Below are positions 59,041 through 64,000 of a stretch of DNA of 64,000 nucleotides, piece after piece. The position numbers and the translations under genes were made by a program. The number at the start of each line of letters is the position of its first letter. Within the stretch, counting starts at the first letter, position 1. The notes beneath the pieces are model-generated. The model was not told the origin of the DNA, searched no databases, and worked only from the letters and a program-made list of their open reading frames with translations. The DNA comes from Actinomadura coerulea (GTDB lineage Bacteria; Actinomycetota; Actinomycetes; Streptosporangiales; Streptosporangiaceae), in assembly GCF_014208105.1 (NCBI RefSeq), contig NZ_JACHMQ010000001.1:5766001-5830000 (forward strand). Reading direction: 5' to 3'.

Positions 59041-59658
59041 CTACTCGCGCACGTCCAAGCCCAGCGCCGCCGCGAGGACGACCGCCTGATACGGGTCGAT
59101 CACCGCGCCACTCAGCTCGGCGGTGAACGGATCCAGCGACGACACGTCGCTGCCGCGCAGGTCGCAGCGGGAGAAGTCGGCCTTGTGCAGGGACGCCCCC
59201 GAAAGGTCGACTCCGCGCAGCTTCGCCCCGGCGCAGCGGGCGCCGGTGAGGTCCGCCTCGCGCATGCGCACGCCCGTGAACGCGGCTCGTCGCAGATCCG
59301 CGCCGGGCAGGCCGGTGAACGACCAGTCGCCGCCCTCGACCTTCATCAGGTCGTAGGTGCAGCCGTCGAACATGCTGCCGACGAACTTGCAGCCCGCGAA
59401 GGCGGCGTCGAAGAAGCCGCACCGGACGAACGTGCAGTTCAGGAACGCCCCGTCGGTGTGCCTGGACGCGTTGAACCGCACCCCCCGGAAGGTGCAACCG
59501 GTGAAGACGGCACCGGTGCCACTGGCCTCGGTCATGTCCACGTCCACGAACAGGACGCTGTCGTGCCGCTCACCCGTCAGATCACGCGAATCCCAGTCCG
59601 CCGCCGAGATCGTGGTCTCCGTCGGCGCCGCTGGTCGCCCGTACATGCGATCGGCCAT
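59041..59658 (-). CDS. Pentapeptide-repeat protein
   Basis: A 205-residue protein. From about residue 40 to 175 it shows A(D/N)LxG-type five-residue steps, such as CTFRGVRFNAS, FLNCTFVRCGFFDAAFAGCKF, ADLRRAAFTGVRMREADLTG and VDLSGASLHKADFSRCDL, which fold as a right-handed square helix. Several Cys lie at the inner positions. Family members can mimic DNA and protect gyrase (QnrB/MfpA), or act in other roles; the length and even repeat run are compatible with that, but it is not proven. The ATG at 59658 has no strong ribosome-binding site. Confidence 0.85.
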   Translation of the reverse strand: MADRMYGRPAAPTETTISAADWDSRDLTGERHDSVLFVDVDMTEASGTGAVFTGCTFRGVRFNASRHTDGAFLNCTFVRCGFFDAAFAGCKFVGSMFDGCTYDLMKVEGGDWSFTGLPGADLRRAAFTGVRMREADLTGARCAGAKLRGVDLSGASLHKADFSRCDLRGSDVSSLDPFTAELSGAVIDPYQAVVLAAALGLDVRE

Positions 59659-59695
59659 AAGCCCAGCATGACCCCGGTGGGTGACAGTGACAGTC

Positions 59696-60487
59696 TCAGC
59701 CGCGCATGAACGCTTCGCAGATGGCCTGCGAGTCCCGTGCGGCGGCCGCGATGGCCGAGGAGCAGTGGACGATCCACCGCGCGACACCCTCCGACGTACC
59801 GGAAGCGTAGGAGCGAAGGGCCTCGGCGTACTCGTCGGAGAGTTCGAGGTGCCCGACCTCAGGCGCGACCAGCGATTTGGGGTCGAGCCCACGGGCGACC
59901 AGGGTGAGCCGCTGGGCGGCGCGGGCGACGATCCCGTCCCCCCAGCCGAACGGACGCAGAGCCAGGAGTTCGCCATGCACGATCGACGAGACCACGAGAG
60001 CAGGCGCCTTGGTGGGTTCGGTCAGCAGCCCGCTGAGCGCGTCCAGGCGCGCCGCCACTTCGGCCGGCGAAGGCGGCTCCCCCAGGCCCAGAACGTCCTT
60101 CACGACACCGTCGTCGGAACGGGGACGTCCGAGCTCGGCGCTGTCGACCGCGTCCGCAGCAGCGAGGACGTGCAGACGCGCCAGTGCCTGCCGCGGCGCC
60201 TTGCGCCAGACCTCGGTCAAGGTGCCGAGCTCCGCCGACACGCGCAGCGCGCCCTGCACGACGGGGTCGGACGGGTGGTCGGTGGTGCGCAGCTCGTCCA
60301 GGGTGACCGAGGCGCCGTCGAGGACGGCGGAGGCCCGGGCGCCGCGCAGCGCCGACTCCGTGGACACCTCGGCGCTGCGCCGCCGCAGGACGCGGTGGCC
60401 GAGCAGCCGGTCCACGGCCTTGCGCGCCTCGTCGACGGCGTCGACGACGCCGGGAAGGTTCGCAACATCAGCTAGAGCATCGGTCAC
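59696..60487 (-). CDS. Fic-like protein with a degenerate active site
   Basis: A 263-residue helical protein with the Fic/Doc layout. The segment RGARASAVLDGASVTLDEL (48-66) resembles the SSxIEG region of Fic N-terminal domains. The core region reads ALRPFGWGDGIVARAA (176-191) where active Fic proteins have HPFxxGNGRxxR: the catalytic His is Arg178, and Asn and Arg of GNGR are Asp and Ile. AMP transfer is therefore not expected. The family is conserved upstream of acsA in actinobacteria (recollection, not checked). GTG start. It may be a structural or regulatory relic. Confidence 0.75.
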   Translation of the reverse strand: MTDALADVANLPGVVDAVDEARKAVDRLLGHRVLRRRSAEVSTESALRGARASAVLDGASVTLDELRTTDHPSDPVVQGALRVSAELGTLTEVWRKAPRQALARLHVLAAADAVDSAELGRPRSDDGVVKDVLGLGEPPSPAEVAARLDALSGLLTEPTKAPALVVSSIVHGELLALRPFGWGDGIVARAAQRLTLVARGLDPKSLVAPEVGHLELSDEYAEALRSYASGTSEGVARWIVHCSSAIAAAARDSQAICEAFMRG

Positions 60488-60737
60488 GGCCCGACTTTAT
60501 GCCGTCGTCCGGTGCACTCGCGCAGCGGCCCACCAGGCGTGGAACGGAAACGGTTCCCCCGGCCCGGACCTGGGAAGGCCCGTTGTGTCGGGCTTCACAA
60601 AGCACGATCCAGAGCCGTGAGCACCGATCGCGTCCATCCCCCCGGCACCCGGAATCGCGGCCTTGTGGGGACCGGGACCTACCTGGTGAAGTGGGGATTA
60701 CCGGGCGACCCCCGCTTCAGCTAGCAAGGAGTTCGCG

Positions 60738-62702
60738 TTGAGCCAGAGCCAAGAAACACTGTCGAACCTTCTGCAGGAGACGCGCCGCTTCCCCCCGCCG
60801 GCGGACCTCGCCGCCTCGGCCAACGTCAAGGCGGACGCCTACGAGCGCGCTGCCGAGGACCGCTTGGGCTTCTGGGCGGAGCAGGCGGACCGGCTCGCCT
60901 GGACGAAGCGCTGGGACGACGTCCTGGACTGGAGCAAGCCGCCGTTCGCGAAGTGGTTCGTGGGCGGGGAGCTGAACGTCGCCTACAACTGCGTCGACCG
61001 GCACGTGGAGGCCGGTCGCGGTGAGAAGGTGGCGTTCCACTGGGAAGGGGAGCCGGGCGACTCCCGTACGCTCACCTACGCCGACCTCCAGCGCGAGGTG
61101 AGCAGGGCCGCCAACGCCCTGCTCGAACTGGGCGTGCGCAAGGGCGACCGTGTCGCCATCTACCTCCCGATGATCCCCGAGCTGCCGATCTCGATGCTGG
61201 CGTGCGCCCGCATCGGCGCGACCCACTCGGTGGTGTTCGGCGGCTTCTCCGCGGAGGCCCTCCGTACCCGCATCGACGACGCGCAGGCCAAGCTCGTCAT
61301 CACCGCGGACGGCGGTTTCCGGCGCGGTAAGCCGTCCGACCTCAAGGGCATCGTGGACGAGGCCGTCGCGCAGACGCCGACGATCGAGCACGTCCTCGTG
61401 GTGCGCCGCACCGGCGAGCAGGTGGCCGAGAACGAGCGCGACCTCTGGTGGCACGACGTCGTCGAGCGCCAGAGTGACGTGCACACTGCCGAGCCCATGG
61501 ACTCCGAGCACCCGCTGTACATCCTGTACACGTCGGGCACGACGGGGAAGCCGAAGGGCATCCTGCACACCAGCGGGGGTTACCTCACCCAGTGCGCCTA
61601 CACGCACTGGGCGGTGTTCGACCTGAAGCCCGAGACGGACGTCTACTGGTGCTCGGCCGACATCGGGTGGGTGACGGGCCACTCCTACATCGTGTACGGG
61701 CCGCTCGCCAACGGCTCGACCAGCGTCATCTACGAGGGGACGCCCGACACCCCCAACAAGGGCCGCTGGTGGGACATCATCCAGAAGTACAAGGTGTCCA
61801 TCTTCTACACCGCGCCCACGGCGATCCGCACGTTCATGAAGTGGGGCGACGACATCCCGGCCCAGTACGACCTGTCGTCCCTGCGCGTGCTCGGGTCGGT
61901 CGGCGAGCCGATCAACCCGGAGGCCTACGTCTGGTACCGCAGGAACATCGGCGCCGACCGGACCCCGGTGGTCGACACGTGGTGGCAGACCGAGACCGGC
62001 GCCATCATGATCAGCCCGCTGCCGGGGGTCACGGAGGGCAAGCCGGGCGCGGCGATGCGCCCGCTGCCCGGCATCGCCGCGGACGTCGTGGACGACCAGG
62101 GCCGCTCGGTGCCGGACGGCGGCGGCGGGTTCATGGTGGTCCGGGAGCCGTGGCCGGGCATGCTCCGCACGATCTGGGGCGACGACGAGCGGTACGTCAA
62201 GACGTACTGGTCGCGTTTCGAGGGCCTGTACTTCGCCGGTGACGGCGCGAAGAAGGACGCCGACGGCGACATGTGGCTGCTCGGCCGCGTGGACGACGTC
62301 ATGCTCGTGTCCGGGCACAACATCTCCACGACGGAGGTGGAGTCGGCGCTGGTCTCGCACCCGAAGGTCGCCGAGTCGGCGGTGGTGGGCGCGACGGACC
62401 CGGTCACCGGGCAGGCCATCGTGGCGTTCGTGATCCCGCGCGGCGACGCCGGCGACGTCGAGGGCGAGGACTTCCTGCGGGAGCTGCGCGACCACGTCGC
62501 CAAGACCCTCGGCCCGATCGCCAAGCCCCGCCAGATCATGATCGTTCCGGAACTGCCCAAGACCCGCTCCGGCAAGATCATGCGGCGGCTGCTGCGGGAC
62601 GTCGCGGAGAACCGCAGCATCGGCGACGTCACGACGCTCGCGGACAGCACGGTGATGGACCTCATCTCCGAGAAGCTGCCCGCCGCCAAGTCGGACGACT
62701 GA
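60738..62702 (+). CDS. acsA: Acetyl-CoA synthetase AcsA
   Basis: A 654-residue acetate-CoA ligase (AMP-forming). It shows the adenylation motifs YILYTSGTTGKPKGI, WCSADIGWVTGHSY, VDTWWQTETGA and YFAGDGAKKD, plus the regulatory Lys in PKTRSGKIMRR, which is acetylated in many species. It makes acetyl-CoA from acetate and ATP. The TTG start is supported by AAGGAG seven bases upstream. Upstream are two short inverted repeats (GGAAC/GTTCC at 60541-60557, TTGTG/CACAA at 60583-60600) that may take part in control. The strong hairpin at 62731-62765 ends the unit. Confidence 0.97.
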   Translation: MSQSQETLSNLLQETRRFPPPADLAASANVKADAYERAAEDRLGFWAEQADRLAWTKRWDDVLDWSKPPFAKWFVGGELNVAYNCVDRHVEAGRGEKVAFHWEGEPGDSRTLTYADLQREVSRAANALLELGVRKGDRVAIYLPMIPELPISMLACARIGATHSVVFGGFSAEALRTRIDDAQAKLVITADGGFRRGKPSDLKGIVDEAVAQTPTIEHVLVVRRTGEQVAENERDLWWHDVVERQSDVHTAEPMDSEHPLYILYTSGTTGKPKGILHTSGGYLTQCAYTHWAVFDLKPETDVYWCSADIGWVTGHSYIVYGPLANGSTSVIYEGTPDTPNKGRWWDIIQKYKVSIFYTAPTAIRTFMKWGDDIPAQYDLSSLRVLGSVGEPINPEAYVWYRRNIGADRTPVVDTWWQTETGAIMISPLPGVTEGKPGAAMRPLPGIAADVVDDQGRSVPDGGGGFMVVREPWPGMLRTIWGDDERYVKTYWSRFEGLYFAGDGAKKDADGDMWLLGRVDDVMLVSGHNISTTEVESALVSHPKVAESAVVGATDPVTGQAIVAFVIPRGDAGDVEGEDFLRELRDHVAKTLGPIAKPRQIMIVPELPKTRSGKIMRRLLRDVAENRSIGDVTTLADSTVMDLISEKLPAAKSDD

Positions 62703-62730
62703 CCCGCACGGAACACGCGGGCTCCACGAC

Positions 62731-62765
62731 GGCCCGCGCCCGGCGCACCCCGCCGGGCGCGGGCC
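62731..62765 (+). terminator. Terminator of acsA
   Basis: A perfect 15-base stem (62731-62745 and 62751-62765) with loop CACCC, followed by GTTTG, 28 bases past the acsA stop. Confidence 0.88.
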
Positions 62766-62925
62766 GTTTGCGCGCCCGGCGGGGGGGCATGGGGCCGCCC
62801 ACTGGGCGGGCCAGGTAAAATGTCCTCAGGTGCGCCGGGAAGTCTGGTCGGCAGGGACGTCCCGCAGTCATCGTGCGGGCCGTGGCCTTGTCCAGCCGTC
62901 CGCCACTTTCCCAGGGGTCCTCTCT

Positions 62926-64000
62926 ATGGCGCGCCCGCCCGTGAAACGCCGCGTTGCAGCAACGTGGCCGTTCCGTCCGACCGTCCGTTACAGCGTCCAG
63001 GTGGCCAGCGCGCTCCGCACGGAGACCATCGGCGGCGTGGTGATGCTGCTCGCAGCGGTCGCGGCGCTGGTCTGGGCCAACACCCCGTGGGACGGCGCCT
63101 ACCAGAGCCTCCAGAAGTTCGAGATCAGCCCGCACTGGCTGCACCTCGGGCACATGGACGTGCAGCACTGGGCGTCCAGCGGGCTGCTGGCCGTCTTCTT
63201 CTTCATCGCCGGGCTGGAGCTGCGCGAGGAACTGACGCACGGCGAGCTGCGCAACCCGAGGGACGCGGCGCTGCCGGTGATCGCCGCGGCGGCCGGGGTG
63301 GCGGTGCCCGCGCTGATCTTCCTCGCGGTGAGCGCGGGCGCGCCGGGCGCGTCCAGCGGGTGGGCCGTGCCGACCGCGACCGACATCGCGTTCGCGCTGG
63401 CGGTGCTCGCCGTGACGTTCACCTCGTGCCCGGCGCCTCTGCGCGCGTTCCTGCTGACGCTGGCGGTGGTGGACGACCTGATCGCCATCACCATCATCGC
63501 GCTCTTCTACACCAGCACCCTGCACTGGACGCCGCTGCTCCTCAGCGCGGCGCTGATCGGGGTGTACGGGCTGCTCCAGCACCGGGGCGTCCGTTCGCCG
63601 TGGGTGTACGTGCCCATCGCCGTCCTTGCCTGGTACTGCCTCCAGCGGAGCGGGATCCACGCGACCGTCGCGGGCGTCGCGCTGGGGATGCTCACCAGCC
63701 CGAAGGAGACACCGGACGGAAGGCCGACGAACGCCGAGCGCGCCGACCACGCGCTGCGGCCGTTCTCGGCGGGGGTGGCGGTGCCGGTCTTCGCCTTCGT
63801 GTCGGCCGGAGTGGGCCTCGGCGCGGCGCAGCTGGGCGCGGTGTTCACCGACCGGGTGGCCCTCGGCGTGATCGCCGGCCTCCTGGTCGGTAAGTTCGTG
63901 GGGGTCTTCGGCGGGGCGTGGACGGCCGTGCGGCTCGGCCTCGCGAACCTCGGGGAGGACCTGCACTGGCATGAGATCGCGGGGGTCGCGCTCCTGGCCG
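62926..64000 (+). CDS. nhaA: Na+/H+ antiporter NhaA, 5' part (cut by window edge)
   Basis: The first 358 residues of an NhaA-type antiporter. After a basic N-terminus, helices follow with ETIGGVVMLLAAVAALVWAN, FFFIAGLELREEL, the functional GWAVPTATDIAFALAVLA (with the Asp used in ion exchange), LAVVDDLIAITIIALFY (the Asp-Asp pair) and GIHATVAGVALGML. The ion-site residues are all kept. The ATG at 62926 follows GGGGTCC. The order acsA - nhaA is as in Streptomyces. The end lies beyond the window. Confidence 0.95.
   Translation, partial: MARPPVKRRVAATWPFRPTVRYSVQVASALRTETIGGVVMLLAAVAALVWANTPWDGAYQSLQKFEISPHWLHLGHMDVQHWASSGLLAVFFFIAGLELREELTHGELRNPRDAALPVIAAAAGVAVPALIFLAVSAGAPGASSGWAVPTATDIAFALAVLAVTFTSCPAPLRAFLLTLAVVDDLIAITIIALFYTSTLHWTPLLLSAALIGVYGLLQHRGVRSPWVYVPIAVLAWYCLQRSGIHATVAGVALGMLTSPKETPDGRPTNAERADHALRPFSAGVAVPVFAFVSAGVGLGAAQLGAVFTDRVALGVIAGLLVGKFVGVFGGAWTAVRLGLANLGEDLHWHEIAGVALLA

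Noticed and set aside
1..64000. tRNA, rRNA, CRISPR array, insertion sequence or prophage
   Set aside because: No cloverleaf with conserved arms, no regularly spaced repeats with unique spacers, and no transposase or phage genes were recognised.

Overview
The window is very GC-rich DNA from a filamentous actinomycete. It carries an ortholog of the differentiation regulator BldG followed by its usual RsbW-like partner, a K+-independent membrane pyrophosphatase, a Tad/Flp-type secretion cluster headed by an Ssd-like protein, a class F sortase, many GTG/TTG starts, and codons with G or C in third position almost throughout. The block hppA - RsbW-like kinase - bldG - helicase - tad genes - acsA - nhaA follows an order I recall from Streptomyces coelicolor. 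The overall content fits the Streptosporangiales (an Actinomadura-like genome), but that assignment is inference. Almost everything is chromosomal. I see no rRNA, tRNA, CRISPR array, prophage or intact insertion sequence.

Region 1 (1-10.5 kb): the start of a fatty-acyl-AMP ligase (cut by the window edge), a small zinc-ribbon protein, a long secreted Cys-pair repeat protein with a C-terminal membrane anchor, an IclR regulator, a DUF1232 protein, an alpha/beta hydrolase, an RlpA-like cell-wall protein, a secreted protein of unknown function, and a three-gene unit (TetR regulator, LURP-one/scramblase-like protein, ferritin-like diiron protein) with a near-perfect palindrome before the last gene.

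Region 2 (10.6-26 kb): a GH1 beta-glucosidase, a MarR regulator, a chorismate-mutase-like protein, a GNAT/methyltransferase pair, a metallo-beta-lactamase-fold protein, a DNase I-like phosphodiesterase, a flavin monooxygenase with an AraC regulator, an EphD-like hydrolase-dehydrogenase fusion, a CapA-like lipoprotein, and a molybdopterin oxidoreductase followed by a membrane Rieske protein.

Region 3 (26-39.9 kb): a secreted double-SH3 protein next to a class F sortase, a small protein behind a LexA-like box, a TauE/SafE transporter, an orphan ABC ATPase, RDD and DUF2752 membrane proteins, a PP2C phosphatase, a GAF histidine kinase with a NarL-type regulator, an overlapping SDR-MFS-QueA-like operon, and serB.

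Region 4 (40-64 kb): a FUSC transporter, SixA, a 38-residue membrane peptide, hppA, a 1-kb repeat-bearing spacer, the bldG unit, an MrfA-like helicase, two membrane proteins, the tad cluster (ssd, tadA, tadB, tadC, Flp-like pilin, tadE and a frameshifted TadE-like gene), a pentapeptide-repeat protein, a Fic-like protein with a degenerate active site, acsA and the first part of nhaA.

The main leads are the diiron/LURP-one/TetR unit with its palindrome, the SH3-sortase pair with a non-canonical sorting region, the divergent QueA-like enzyme in an exporter operon, the LexA-boxed small gene, and the Tad cluster with its frameshift and non-standard Ssd P-loop. Functions below come from motif recognition; no searches were run.
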